From contig CAISRB010000007.1 of NCBI GenBank assembly GCA_903887775.1, forward strand, positions 62,001 to 126,000: DNA of 64,000 nt, in the 5' to 3' direction. Source of the DNA: an uncultured Bacteroidales bacterium. GTDB taxonomy: Bacteria > Bacteroidota > Bacteroidia > Bacteroidales > FEN-979. Below, in pieces: positions 9,392 to 18,478 of the stretch. Each line of letters opens with the position of its first letter. The first letter of the stretch is position 1. Under the pieces are notes generated by a model. It ran no database searches, was not told where the DNA came from, and saw nothing but the letters and a program-made list of their open reading frames with translations. The position numbers were made by a program, and so were the translations under genes.

Positions 9392-10870
9392 TCAGTTCAG
9401 TGTAATTCCAATTCCAAAATTTATTCCGAAGGAAGATTTTAGAATCTTGTTCATTTTCAGAAGGCTGGATACTTCATCCTTTCCATAAGAAAGGACATTA
9501 TCTCCGCCCGATTTGGTCATACTGTTGAAGCCTGTAATATAAGTGAAGCTCAAAAAGGCATTTATTGAGCGGGAAAACTGAAATCCCAGTCCGATATCGG
9601 AAAACCCAGACAGTACAAAGCTGTTCAGATATTTTTCCTTTTGTTTCTGTAAGGAAGTATTATAAGTTCCAAATCCATAATCACTTAATTGGTTACCCCA
9701 CAGAATTATGTTATTATATTCATAATATCGCCCTTTATATTCGCCGGTATTTACCGAATTGTATGTACTGTTAGCAAGCAAACTAAACTGCACTCCAAGG
9801 TTGAACAGCAAAAAACATTTTTTAGAGAAATTATACCTCAGGCTGCCAAATATCGGCACATCAGCATAGAATCCATGAACAGTTTCCTTGAGATCCTTGA
9901 GATCATAAAGTAGTGTGCACGCCTCCTTGTCAATATCGATCTGCTCTGCAACAGAATCTTTATAATCGGGAACAGACAGGTTCATAGTCAGATTGTGAAA
10001 CCCAAGGCCTGCACCTACCCCGATTAAAGTTTTACCTTTTTTATCCTTGTATAGCATCTTGATGAAATTCAGACTAAAACCTATCTGCATACCTGCTGAA
10101 ATATCCGGTGTAAAAGAACTTTCAGAACTGATATAGTAAAAGTCGAAAGCCGGGCTAAGCTGGATGGTCATATAAAATGGCTTGTATTTCTGTTCGCGTA
10201 ATAAATTGGAAATAAGAGTATATTGTGATCTGGCCTGTTCGATTTCCTGCTGGTCTCCACAATTTTTAATTGCATCCTGGTAATACTGTAAAGCTTTCTC
10301 ATAATTCTGCTCAGCGTAATATTTATCGGCAATACTCAGAACCTGACACCTGTTTGTCTCAACCTGGTGGATATCTTTTATCTTACATGAAGAAAGGTCT
10401 TTAGGAAAAACAAGGTTGAAGATCTCCACACATTTGATCTCCATACGGCCATTGTCATTATGCCAGCCGATAATGTTTTTTTCAAGCCTGACATCCAAAG
10501 TAACGAGGTTAACAGCTTTGACAGGATTCTCAATTTTTTTATTTGAAAGCTCTATACTTAGCCCCATGTTGAACCATCGTTTTACATATTTCACGTAATC
10601 GTTTAGAATTATTTTTTTAGGAGAATTTTCTCTCTGATCAAGGTCATTATAGACATATGCATCCGGTTTGCTGAACAAGGATTTGAAAGCCTCGACATAG
10701 CTTTCCGAGATCTTTGAATTATCGGCCGTGAAGGACCCATATTTTACATATAGTGAAACAATTGAGTCAACCTGCTGTGTAATCAGTTTGGATTCTTTCA
10801 CGGTAAACTCTTGTGCGGCAACTCCTGATGCCAAACAGTAAAGAATTAAAAAAATGGAAAAGTATTTCAT
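9392..10870 (-). CDS. Exported protein with TPR segment and outer-membrane beta-barrel
   Basis: 492 residues from the ATG (the frame extends three codons to a GTG; the ATG gives a clean signal peptide ending at VAAQ). A central TPR-like pair (YYAEQNYEKALQYYQDAI, about residue 195) is followed by about 260 residues rich in amphipathic strands and aromatics, with GVGAGLGFHNL, FSDIGLGFQFS and a final FGINFGIGITLN, the pattern of a small outer-membrane beta-barrel of the PorT/OmpW-like kind common in Bacteroidota. It probably anchors in the outer membrane with its TPR region in the periplasm. It sits between the T9SS-sorted protein and the TPR protein of the cluster. The exact family is unknown. 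Confidence 0.75.
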   Translation of the reverse strand: MKYFSIFLILYCLASGVAAQEFTVKESKLITQQVDSIVSLYVKYGSFTADNSKISESYVEAFKSLFSKPDAYVYNDLDQRENSPKKIILNDYVKYVKRWFNMGLSIELSNKKIENPVKAVNLVTLDVRLEKNIIGWHNDNGRMEIKCVEIFNLVFPKDLSSCKIKDIHQVETNRCQVLSIADKYYAEQNYEKALQYYQDAIKNCGDQQEIEQARSQYTLISNLLREQKYKPFYMTIQLSPAFDFYYISSESSFTPDISAGMQIGFSLNFIKMLYKDKKGKTLIGVGAGLGFHNLTMNLSVPDYKDSVAEQIDIDKEACTLLYDLKDLKETVHGFYADVPIFGSLRYNFSKKCFLLFNLGVQFSLLANSTYNSVNTGEYKGRYYEYNNIILWGNQLSDYGFGTYNTSLQKQKEKYLNSFVLSGFSDIGLGFQFSRSINAFLSFTYITGFNSMTKSGGDNVLSYGKDEVSSLLKMNKILKSSFGINFGIGITLN

Positions 10871-10888
10871 ATGTGGCACAGTTTCTTG

Positions 10889-13429
10889 TTAGTATTTTAT
10901 GATTCTTGACTTGAATTGAGCACAATTCCCCCAGTTACAATCAAAGATATAGATGCCTGGTGACAGATTATTAAGGTTCAGGGGAAACTCCTGAAACTGC
11001 TGGGTCTTTTGAAAAATGAACCGGATAACTTTAACTCCATAAAGAGTTAACACATCTGCTGTTATTTCTCCCGACGTATCATCGCTGATACTAAGGACTG
11101 ATTTGCCTGAGGATGGATTTGGATAGATCATTACGGAAGCTTCTGGCCCTGATGCGGAGGTCTCAAAGTAAATTGTCCTTTTAGAACATCCAGATATAGA
11201 ATCATTTAATGGGAATTCCTCTACAAAATATGACAGAGATGTATCATACGACTTGAAGCGGCAGAAGTTTTTGTTCAAGTAATTTGTATCATAAAATGGC
11301 TGATTTTCATACCCGGTCTTGTAATAACCCCATTTGTAACCCAAACCATCCGAAATGGTATTTTTTTGACATAACAGGAAAAGAACAGTCGGATCAGCAG
11401 TTTTTTTCCTGATCAGGGACTCAGCATCAGGAACAGATTTTCCTGAAATACTGACATTTAGGGAATCTTTACTTGCACATGAATAAGTATTAGTTTGATT
11501 ACAAATAAGTTGAGCAGTATATAGCAATGGATCCTTCGGATTCCATGTTATTTGGACGTTTCCCGGACTTGGTATTTGGTCGATTGTGCCTGCAGCTGAA
11601 GGATCAATCTCCCAATTATAAGTCATATTGAGGAAAATATTGTCAAGATAATACAAAACTGTACTTTTTCTGCATACATCAGAATATCCTTTAATCGTGC
11701 ATTGTTTTGGTACTGGATTCACTGTAAAGCTTGCTGTCTGGGTAGAAGTACATCCGCCATAAGCAGTTATTGTAAGAGTTACTTTTACGGAAGGTTCCGA
11801 GGGTGAGAACATTTTTACTGTACCAATGATTGTGGAGTTATTTCCACTGTCGGGGATACCTGAAATTTTATCTGCCTGATCCCTGGTCCATTTCAGACTG
11901 TCGGAATTCGTGGCATTAATCGTGATATTTATGTCCGAATTGTCACAAACAGGTTTAGCCCCATCGACTGTAATGACAGGTTTATTGTCAACTTTTAGAG
12001 TGCAAATTGAACTTCTTACAGGATCACAAACTCCGGACTTCACTACCGCACGATACTCGTATGTGCCTGCAGATGATTCAGATATCGTTATATCTTGACT
12101 GTCTTTGTAGCCAATATTCTCCCAGATTGTGGAGGGTGAAACTGATCGTTCCCAATTTTGAACTGACCCAATATTAGCAACAAGGCTTAACTTTTGCTGG
12201 GTCCCTATGCAAATTGTGCTGGACCCGGGATTTATATTTACGCCAATACTGAGAGGTGAAACTAAAAGAGTGACTATATTGCTTGTATCTGTGCAATTAT
12301 TAAACGAAACGACTCTTTTATATTTATAATTAGTTTTTTCAAATAGCGGTTTTAATATTAGTGTATCAAATATCCTGTTATTCATAATGGTGAAGGGTAA
12401 ATTATCGATAGAAGAAAGCCAGGAATATGAATATCCAGACTGAGGTGACCCAAAAATTACTTGTTGATTGGTTTCATTTTTACATACAGTATCGATAACT
12501 TGTTGAGAGTTCTCGAAATAGATATTATTTGTAATACTGCAATCAGTAGTGGCCTGGGTAGTGTCGTAAGGGCTATAATAATATTTTCCTTCATCCTGGT
12601 AGTATGCATAAATTTTGTAGTAATATTTTGTCCCTGGAGGCAATTCATTGTGAGTATATGTCGATCCTTTGCCAGAATAAATCTTGTCTGGCCCATTGTA
12701 AAATGTGTTGTCCCCTTGAGTGGTTTCTGTGAAAGTCTCCGAAGTATTTCCTAAGATCAGAACGTTATCCTTACTTGTCCAATTTAACGTTATGCTTTTG
12801 GATGATGGAACTGAAGCAAAATTATCGGGAGTAGAAATATATGTAATTCTTATATTTGGCCTGTACCCATTTGTGCCCAGAGGTAAATTGTCCAGTTGAC
12901 TTTTATTATCAGCCGAATTTTGAGCATGAAGACCCGGAGAATACGAATATTGAAATTGTAATGATTGACCGGAGGATAAACTTCCACCATAATGTCCGCA
13001 ATATATCAGTAGATTATTTGTTAAATTCTTCCGTTGAAAAACATTATCCAAAAGTATTGAGTCCCAACCGGATTGTTGGAATGAGTTATACTTAGTTGTA
13101 TACCCATAAGCAGTGTCCCAAGCCGGTGAATCAGAGAACTTACCCAAGTCAGTATTTTTCATGAAAACAGTGATGTAAAATGAGTTCACGGAATTGGTTA
13201 CTTTTACGTTCCAGGCAAGTCTGGTAATAGTTACGTTCTTGAGATTGTGGTCATTATCAATATACAAAGCAAGGGATCTTGAATAAGGCTTCGAGCCGTC
13301 AAAGGGCGGGTTCTCATATGTTGTTGACGAATTATCTCCAAAAGTAATATAGCTCTGGGCATGAATAATTAATGGGATTATAAGGGAGTAAAACAATACC
13401 AGAGTTCTCATGATATAAATGTTTTTCAT
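10889..13429 (-). CDS. T9SS-sorted surface protein with FN3 and PKD/Ig-like domains
   Basis: 846 residues. After a signal peptide (ending near IIHAQ) comes a domain of about 180 residues (YITFGDNSSTTYENPPFDG) that I do not recognise, a fibronectin-III-like domain (about 195-290, LPPGTKYYYKIYAY), then several Cys-containing PKD/Ig-like domains. The last 80 residues form a type A T9SS sorting domain: IYPNPSSGKSVLSI, VLTLYGVKVIR, then NLNNLSPGIYIF and a final RIIKY. It should cross the outer membrane by T9SS and be attached to or released from the surface. The T9SS itself is not in the window. It lies first or second in the TssR-like cluster, 18 bases before the beta-barrel gene. Confidence 0.85.
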   Translation of the reverse strand: MKNIYIMRTLVLFYSLIIPLIIHAQSYITFGDNSSTTYENPPFDGSKPYSRSLALYIDNDHNLKNVTITRLAWNVKVTNSVNSFYITVFMKNTDLGKFSDSPAWDTAYGYTTKYNSFQQSGWDSILLDNVFQRKNLTNNLLIYCGHYGGSLSSGQSLQFQYSYSPGLHAQNSADNKSQLDNLPLGTNGYRPNIRITYISTPDNFASVPSSKSITLNWTSKDNVLILGNTSETFTETTQGDNTFYNGPDKIYSGKGSTYTHNELPPGTKYYYKIYAYYQDEGKYYYSPYDTTQATTDCSITNNIYFENSQQVIDTVCKNETNQQVIFGSPQSGYSYSWLSSIDNLPFTIMNNRIFDTLILKPLFEKTNYKYKRVVSFNNCTDTSNIVTLLVSPLSIGVNINPGSSTICIGTQQKLSLVANIGSVQNWERSVSPSTIWENIGYKDSQDITISESSAGTYEYRAVVKSGVCDPVRSSICTLKVDNKPVITVDGAKPVCDNSDINITINATNSDSLKWTRDQADKISGIPDSGNNSTIIGTVKMFSPSEPSVKVTLTITAYGGCTSTQTASFTVNPVPKQCTIKGYSDVCRKSTVLYYLDNIFLNMTYNWEIDPSAAGTIDQIPSPGNVQITWNPKDPLLYTAQLICNQTNTYSCASKDSLNVSISGKSVPDAESLIRKKTADPTVLFLLCQKNTISDGLGYKWGYYKTGYENQPFYDTNYLNKNFCRFKSYDTSLSYFVEEFPLNDSISGCSKRTIYFETSASGPEASVMIYPNPSSGKSVLSISDDTSGEITADVLTLYGVKVIRFIFQKTQQFQEFPLNLNNLSPGIYIFDCNWGNCAQFKSRIIKY

Positions 13430-13465
13430 AATCTTATGATCTTAAGAATAATATAAACATAATGG

Positions 13466-13482
13466 ATTGACAATTTGTCAAT
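13466..13482. promoter_or_regulatory. 17-bp perfect palindrome upstream of the exported-protein operon
   Basis: ATTGACAATTTGTCAAT has 8-base arms around a single central T. It lies 37 bases before the start of the T9SS-sorted gene, in the short space after the 191-residue lipoprotein gene. Position and symmetry suit the operator of a dimeric repressor controlling the downstream genes. No regulator can be linked to it from this window. Confidence 0.4.
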
Positions 13483-13510
13483 TAGTAAAAGGAAGCAAAT
13501 AGGAAGTATA

Positions 13511-14086
13511 TTAGTAATCGATAAACCGTTTTAGCTTGTTGATAAACTTTTTGGTTTTCACAGTGAATTTCTTCTCGGCGACCCAGATATCGATTTCATT
13601 ATTTCCTGAATGGCCTATTGCCTTGCGGAAACTGATATACAAATCAGTTGATGCCGTATAATCATGATATATTTCTTCGCTGGGGATTGGTTGCTCTTTC
13701 ATATTTGCATCCTGCAGCTGATGGTAATTTGAAACAATACTGTTGCAATCGCTAAGATCGAGCATGACATAGGTCGGCGCAGATACGACAAAGGTACCTG
13801 AGCTGAGATTGACCTTGCCAACAGGCTGAATATCAGTACCTATGATTAATTTTTTCATGTCATGATATTTTATCCCGGTCAGCTCGATATATGAGCTTGC
13901 ATTTTTATTGGGCTTGCTGGTCCCCTGGTAGATAGAATAGGTTTTGATCGTGCTTTGCTCACCAGGCACATGTTTTTCAACCTTGTTTTTAATATAGTAT
14001 TCCGTTATATAGCCGCTTTGTTTACAACTAGAGAAACATATTCCGGTAATCATTGTCAGGGAAAGAATTAGTTGTTTTGCATTCAT
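13511..14086 (-). CDS. Hypothetical lipoprotein
   Basis: 191 residues starting at an ATG, with a signal that ends in lipobox FSSC (Cys about residue 20), so it is probably lipid-anchored in the envelope. The body is mixed alpha/beta, ends in a basic stretch (KKFTVKTKKFINKLKRFIDY), and has no motif I recognise. It is the first gene of the minus-strand cluster and faces a 530-base gap from the divergent two-component system. The 80 bases between it and the T9SS-sorted gene hold a palindrome, so it may be a separate transcript. Confidence 0.75.
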   Translation of the reverse strand: MNAKQLILSLTMITGICFSSCKQSGYITEYYIKNKVEKHVPGEQSTIKTYSIYQGTSKPNKNASSYIELTGIKYHDMKKLIIGTDIQPVGKVNLSSGTFVVSAPTYVMLDLSDCNSIVSNYHQLQDANMKEQPIPSEEIYHDYTASTDLYISFRKAIGHSGNNEIDIWVAEKKFTVKTKKFINKLKRFIDY

Positions 14087-14618
14087 ATCTAATAAGTTAA
14101 GGATTATGTGGGTTTTTTAAATAGTAACTTATCCCCTAAAAACAGAGTTCGGTGTTTTTTAACATGACTCATCATTCGAGGAAAATTGGGGATTTATTAT
14201 CGCGGGAAAACCAATTGTTCGAATGGGCTATGCAGATATATAGTTTATTGTAGGAAACCCTGTTCTAGGGCTATAAATCATTATCGGTGGAACGAAAAGA
14301 TAGTTTGTTATTATTGACTGCCTTTTCCCCTTGTTTACAATCCCGTTTACAAATTGACCAATGAAAATTGTCCTGAAAAGGAATTTAAGAACACAGGCAT
14401 GAGTTAATGCTTTCAAAATGAAAGCCAAACTCGAAAGAGAAACTCGCAAATCCAAAGACAATTACTTTTTGGGAATAGATTTATAAGAAAAAGATTTATA
14501 TTTTCAAAGGGAAACTTGCATTTTGATCAATTCATCTATTAAAGAGCGATCTTTTTTTTATGAAATTCCACTCCATCAAAATTAAAACTATCTTTGTTCT
14601 TAGAAGATCAGCTATCAG
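14087..14618. other. Divergent intergenic region, no gene seen
   Basis: This AT-rich stretch separates the minus-strand cluster from the plus-strand two-component system. The only frame of note (14228-14461, minus) has no start context and an unlikely composition. The last 30 bases carry the -7 box for the kinase gene. The region is long enough for promoters in both directions and a small RNA, but I see no clear RNA fold. Confidence 0.5.
14589..14596 (+). promoter_or_regulatory. Bacteroidota -7 promoter box (TATCTTTG)
   Basis: TATCTTTG matches the Bacteroidota sigma-factor consensus TAnnTTTG and ends 22 bases before the ATG of the LytS-type kinase gene. The same octamer at nearly the same distance precedes the genes at 24189 (plus) and 47253 (minus). 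No clear -33 TTG box is seen at the expected spacing. Confidence 0.55.
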
Positions 14619-16745
14619 ATGTCAATTAAAAAAGTAATCCTTAGGTTTCTGATTCACCCCGCCTTCCTTTCTCTGGTTGTTACTGCGTTTATTGTTCTGT
14701 TGTTTATTCCAGCACCAGGCAAGTACATTCTGCAGATTGAAGATGAGATTTACCATAATTACACCTCTTCCATTCTTTATGATGACCTGGATGGGAATGG
14801 TTACAGCGATAAGATCGAGACACAGTACTATGCCGGGAAAAATAATGTTGCATCTCTACAGATCAGTTGTAATCCATTTCTATCTTTCAATGAATGGGAC
14901 TTTAAAGGATCATATTCGTTTGCCGATCGATCATTTTTAATTACGGGTGATTATAATAATGACGGGAAGAAAGAGATCTATGTTTTCACTCTAAGGTCGG
15001 ATTCTGTTTTTTTAAATATTATAAAGGATCCGAAATCAATAAAGCCTGTCAGTACGAGCAGGTTCATTACTACATACAAACCCTGGAACGGGAAACCCCA
15101 GCTTTGTGTCAATATCGGTGGTATGGTCGACATGAACAAGGATTCATTCAAAGATCTTGTCTTCGCAATAAACAGCGGGTTTTCGTTGGATCCCAGAAAT
15201 TTATATATCTATGATATCCGGAATGATTCCCTGAAAGTTTCAGAGAAAATAGGTTATTATGGTAAGCCTACAGTGATCCAGGATCTTAACGGAGACGGCT
15301 ACAATGAGATCATCCTGAATGGATATGCCGTGCAGAATGTTAGTTTTAAAGACACTATTACCACCCCGATTCACGACAGATGCTGCTGGCTTATTGTTTA
15401 CGACCACAATCTGAATTATCTTTTCCCTCCCAGGAAATTTCCTGATATCGGGTACAGTGCGCTGACCACCTTTGCAATACCAGGCAAAACCGGGCACAAT
15501 GAAATGTTTGGTTGGTATATTCCACCGCAATCTTCAGGGAAAAGCCTGAGTATAAATCAGTATGATAAGGAAGGAAAAATCATTAAATCATGCTCAGTTC
15601 CAGGGAATAATCTTGGGGGTTTTGCCAACGGACTTCTTTTCAGCCGCGGAAAGTCAAACTACCTGGCACTTTGTTTTTCAGAAAATGAAATCAATTGTTA
15701 TGATACAGCATTAAACCTGGCCTTCAAAATAAATATTAAGCCGGGCATGTTCAATTACCCTGATACCTTTGATGTGGATGCTGATGGCGTTAAGGAGTAT
15801 TTTTCAATGGATCCATCAAGAAATATGGTTACTGTATTCCGCTCCGACCTCAGTGATCCGGCTTCTGTTAACCTACCGGTTGAAAATTGGGATCATATCT
15901 TAATATCCGGGATAGAGAAACCGGGAGCCATTCCTCGCCTGGTCATTTTCAACGGAACAAGCGAACTCCAGCTATCTTACAAATACAATCCATATTATTA
16001 TAGCCGTTGGGCAATATACGTGGCGATCTTTCTTGCAATTTATCTTTTTATTCTTCTTATCAGGAAAATCCAGAAAAATCAGATTCTTAAACAACAGCAA
16101 ACCGAAAAAAAGATCACCGAGTTGCAGATGAAGGTTGTAAGAAACCAGATGGATCCTCACTTTACCATGAATGCGATTAATTCTGTCATATCCGCCATCA
16201 ATGAAAATGAAAAAGAACAGGCGACCAAACACCTCATCTACTTTTCCAAAATGTACCGACATTTGGTTTTGACGGCTGACAAAATCAAATGCACCCTCGC
16301 CGAAGAACTTGACTTTACTCAGAACTATCTTACTATGGAACAGTTCCGCTTCAGGGACAAATTTGATTTCGATTTCGAGATCCCACCTGAGCTTAACCTG
16401 AACCTTGAAGTTCCGAAAATGGTGATTCAATCCCCCGTCGAAAATGCAGTAAAACACGGTCTGATAAACCTGCCGGGAAAAGGACATCTGAAGGTGAGCG
16501 CAAATACTACCGATCACGTTCTAATTCTTGAGATCACTGATAACGGGGTAGGCAGAGTTAAAGCTGCCAAATTGAGCCTGCATTCAACAGGAAAAGGAAT
16601 GAAGGCCATGGAGGAGTTCCTTAAGCTTTACCAGAAAGTCACCGGATTAAAAGCAGAAACAACTATCGAAGATCTCACCGACAAGGAAGGAAATCCCACA
16701 GGGACTAAGGTAACAGTTAAAATTCAAATCATCCGGCCGGCTTAA
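14619..16745 (+). CDS. LytS-type sensor histidine kinase with FG-GAP-like ectodomain
   Basis: 708 residues. A membrane segment (about 11-29) is followed by an extracytoplasmic domain of about 430 residues with repeated calcium-loop motifs of FG-GAP/VCBS type: DLDGNGYSD, DYNNDGKKE, DMNKDSFKD, DLNGDGYNE, DVDADGVKE. These usually build a beta-propeller. A second membrane segment (about 464-482) leads through a short coiled coil to the His_kinase domain, with the phospho-acceptor His514 in QMDPHFTMN (the family norm is QxNPHFLFN) and an HATPase domain with ENAVKHG and ITDNGVGR. It should phosphorylate the LytTR regulator encoded 60 bases downstream. The propeller ectodomain in place of the usual 5TM or TPR sensor is the odd feature. 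Confidence 0.9.
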   Translation: MSIKKVILRFLIHPAFLSLVVTAFIVLLFIPAPGKYILQIEDEIYHNYTSSILYDDLDGNGYSDKIETQYYAGKNNVASLQISCNPFLSFNEWDFKGSYSFADRSFLITGDYNNDGKKEIYVFTLRSDSVFLNIIKDPKSIKPVSTSRFITTYKPWNGKPQLCVNIGGMVDMNKDSFKDLVFAINSGFSLDPRNLYIYDIRNDSLKVSEKIGYYGKPTVIQDLNGDGYNEIILNGYAVQNVSFKDTITTPIHDRCCWLIVYDHNLNYLFPPRKFPDIGYSALTTFAIPGKTGHNEMFGWYIPPQSSGKSLSINQYDKEGKIIKSCSVPGNNLGGFANGLLFSRGKSNYLALCFSENEINCYDTALNLAFKINIKPGMFNYPDTFDVDADGVKEYFSMDPSRNMVTVFRSDLSDPASVNLPVENWDHILISGIEKPGAIPRLVIFNGTSELQLSYKYNPYYYSRWAIYVAIFLAIYLFILLIRKIQKNQILKQQQTEKKITELQMKVVRNQMDPHFTMNAINSVISAINENEKEQATKHLIYFSKMYRHLVLTADKIKCTLAEELDFTQNYLTMEQFRFRDKFDFDFEIPPELNLNLEVPKMVIQSPVENAVKHGLINLPGKGHLKVSANTTDHVLILEITDNGVGRVKAAKLSLHSTGKGMKAMEEFLKLYQKVTGLKAETTIEDLTDKEGNPTGTKVTVKIQIIRPA

Positions 16746-16805
16746 ATTCCTTTTTCAACCCCAGGGTTTTCATTAACTTGCACCCTTAAATGTCTTTTAC
16801 ATTTC

Positions 16806-17558
16806 ATGAACTCAGCACTGCGCACTATTATCATCGATGATGAGGAGAAGGCTATCCTTAATCTTAAATCCTTACTAAAACAGTTTCCACTGATCAAGGT
16901 AGTTGCACATGAGACCGGCTCGGCCAATGCACTGGAAGTTATCGAAAACTTCAAGCCCGACCTGGTCTTCCTCGACATCCATATGCCCGGCAAATCAGGA
17001 TTTGAAATTGCAGGCGAGCTTTACCGGGAAGGCAGTAAACCTGAGATAATCTTCGTTACGGCTTTCGACAAATATGCCATCGAAGCAATCCACCATGCTG
17101 CATTTGATTACTTGCTTAAACCTGTAAAACAAGAGGAACTTGCAGCAGCAATAGATCGCTTATTAGTAAAACAGTTGCAGCAGGATCGCGAGCAACAAAT
17201 CAAACGTCTTTTTGAACATTCGTCGAATAAAGGAAAACTTAAGATAAGCACAACAGGAGGTTTTTCATTGATCAATCCGGCCGATATCCTCTATATAAAT
17301 GCTGATTGGAATTATGCCGAAATCTATTATGACAGCGAGAAGAATGAGTTGGTTACCATGAATATTGGTTCTCTGGAAGAGTTGCTGCCCTCTATGGATT
17401 TCTTCAGGATCAACCGTTCTACGATCATCAATGTGGCTTACCTGGTTAAAGTCAGCCGGAAACACAGAACCGCCTGCCTGGTAAAGGATGGCAAGGAATA
17501 TACCTTTAAAATACCCATTTTAAATATCCGGAAACTTGAACGCTTTCTGGAAAGGTAA
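16806..17558 (+). CDS. LytTR-family response regulator
   Basis: 250 residues in two domains. The receiver (about 1-125) has the acidic pair DDEE at residues 11-14, phospho-acceptor Asp57 in VFLDIHMPG, Thr in VTAFDKYA and the KPV lysine. The LytTR DNA-binding domain (about 145-250) shows ILYINADWNYAEIYY and FFRINRSTIINVAYL, the usual signature. It follows the LytS-type kinase on the same strand and almost certainly forms a pair with it. LytTR regulators bind paired direct repeats upstream of targets; which genes it controls cannot be read here. It ends 88 bases before a convergent gene. Confidence 0.93.
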   Translation: MNSALRTIIIDDEEKAILNLKSLLKQFPLIKVVAHETGSANALEVIENFKPDLVFLDIHMPGKSGFEIAGELYREGSKPEIIFVTAFDKYAIEAIHHAAFDYLLKPVKQEELAAAIDRLLVKQLQQDREQQIKRLFEHSSNKGKLKISTTGGFSLINPADILYINADWNYAEIYYDSEKNELVTMNIGSLEELLPSMDFFRINRSTIINVAYLVKVSRKHRTACLVKDGKEYTFKIPILNIRKLERFLER

Positions 17559-17646
17559 TGTAATGATGATTTGTCTTCAGGGTAAGGCTGTCCGAATATA
17601 ACAAACCTAAAACTTTACCCCCCCCCTTGATTTGATTCTTTTAAAG

Positions 17647-18192
17647 TCATTCATGCTGTCTGTTAAACCCGATAATTTTCCGTTTTGCCTGGTCTTGTTG
17701 TTGCTGTTTGGCCTGCTCGAGTTGCTTCAGGTATTCGAAGATCAGCAAAATATTGTCATCATGATCAGCAAGTTTATACTCCATAAGTGTAAGCTTCTCA
17801 ATGATATCCTTATTAGCTAACAACATTTCTCTCATCCGGGTAAAAATCCGAATGATCTGAATGTTTACGAGAATAGCTCTGTCGCTATTTAAAACGCTTG
17901 ATAACATTGCAACTCCCTGCTCTGTAAATGCCATAGGAATGTACCGGGCTCCTCCCCAACTTGAGGTGCCAATTTGGCACCTCAAGTTTTCAAATTCCGC
18001 AGTTGATAATTTGAACATAAAATCTACCGGGAAGCGATCAATATTTCGACTGACAGCCCTTTTCAGTTGTTTAGTTTCGACTCCATAGAGCTGGGCTAGA
18101 TCCATATCCAGCATTATTTTCATTTCTCGAATTAAATAGATTTTGCTCATGATCACTTCTGCGGGAACTATAATCTTATTCTTGTTTTTCAT
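17647..18192 (-). CDS. ORF6N-domain DNA-binding protein
   Basis: 181 residues. The first 90 form an ORF6N domain (IYLIREMKIMLDMDLAQLYGVETKQLKRAV, seen in parts as LDMDLAQLYGV, then NIDRFPVDFMF, LRCQIGTSSWGG and FTEQGVAMLSSVL), a family of phage-derived DNA-binding modules that is common as single genes in Bacteroidota chromosomes. The C-terminus is helical and Gln-rich (QAKQQQQDQAKRK). The target is unknown; known relatives are thought to be antirepressor-like. It converges with the LytTR gene across a gap containing a run of nine C. The left arm of an inverted-repeat pair lies just beyond its start. Confidence 0.9.
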   Translation of the reverse strand: MKNKNKIIVPAEVIMSKIYLIREMKIMLDMDLAQLYGVETKQLKRAVSRNIDRFPVDFMFKLSTAEFENLRCQIGTSSWGGARYIPMAFTEQGVAMLSSVLNSDRAILVNIQIIRIFTRMREMLLANKDIIEKLTLMEYKLADHDDNILLIFEYLKQLEQAKQQQQDQAKRKIIGFNRQHE

Positions 18193-18224
18193 CTGTTAAT
18201 ATTTATTTTTTACCAATAGGTCAG

Positions 18225-18240
18225 ATGGAATACCCATATT
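18225..18240 (+). repeat. Left arm of inverted-repeat pair (ATGGAATACCCATATT)
   Basis: This 16-mer is identical to 45903-45918, and the match extends outward over GGTCA with one intervening mismatch. An inverted partner lies at 19623-19638 (13 of 16 positions match when reversed). The pair encloses only the DUF4932 metalloprotease gene. The 286 bases between 18192 and 18479 hold nothing else I can identify. Confidence 0.6.
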
Positions 18241-18478
18241 ATCATTGGCGTTGTAAAATTTCCGCCTCCAAATATTCACTGTCAATACGAAAAATATTGC
18301 CATTGATTACTTGAAATTGTTCATTAATTAATCCGGCCAAATTTTATAAGTGATAGGGTTTTTTAAAAAAATATTCCAGATGCGACTTTAGAGCAGCTGA
18401 TCAATGAGTTCCCTCCGACTTTTTTATGTAAGTTTGAAGCACTTAATAAACTGCAACTTTTGGAATAAACTGATCAAG

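Noticed and set aside
351-14086. Full type VI secretion locus
   Set aside because: No TssB/C, Hcp, VgrG, ClpV or baseplate gene is present; only TssR-like similarity.
14228-14461. 77-codon minus-strand frame in the divergent gap
   Set aside because: No ribosome site, biased composition, overlaps a likely promoter region and matches no family I know.
17618-17626. Run of nine C between convergent genes
   Set aside because: A homopolymer outside any gene or promoter; phase variation there would have no clear effect.
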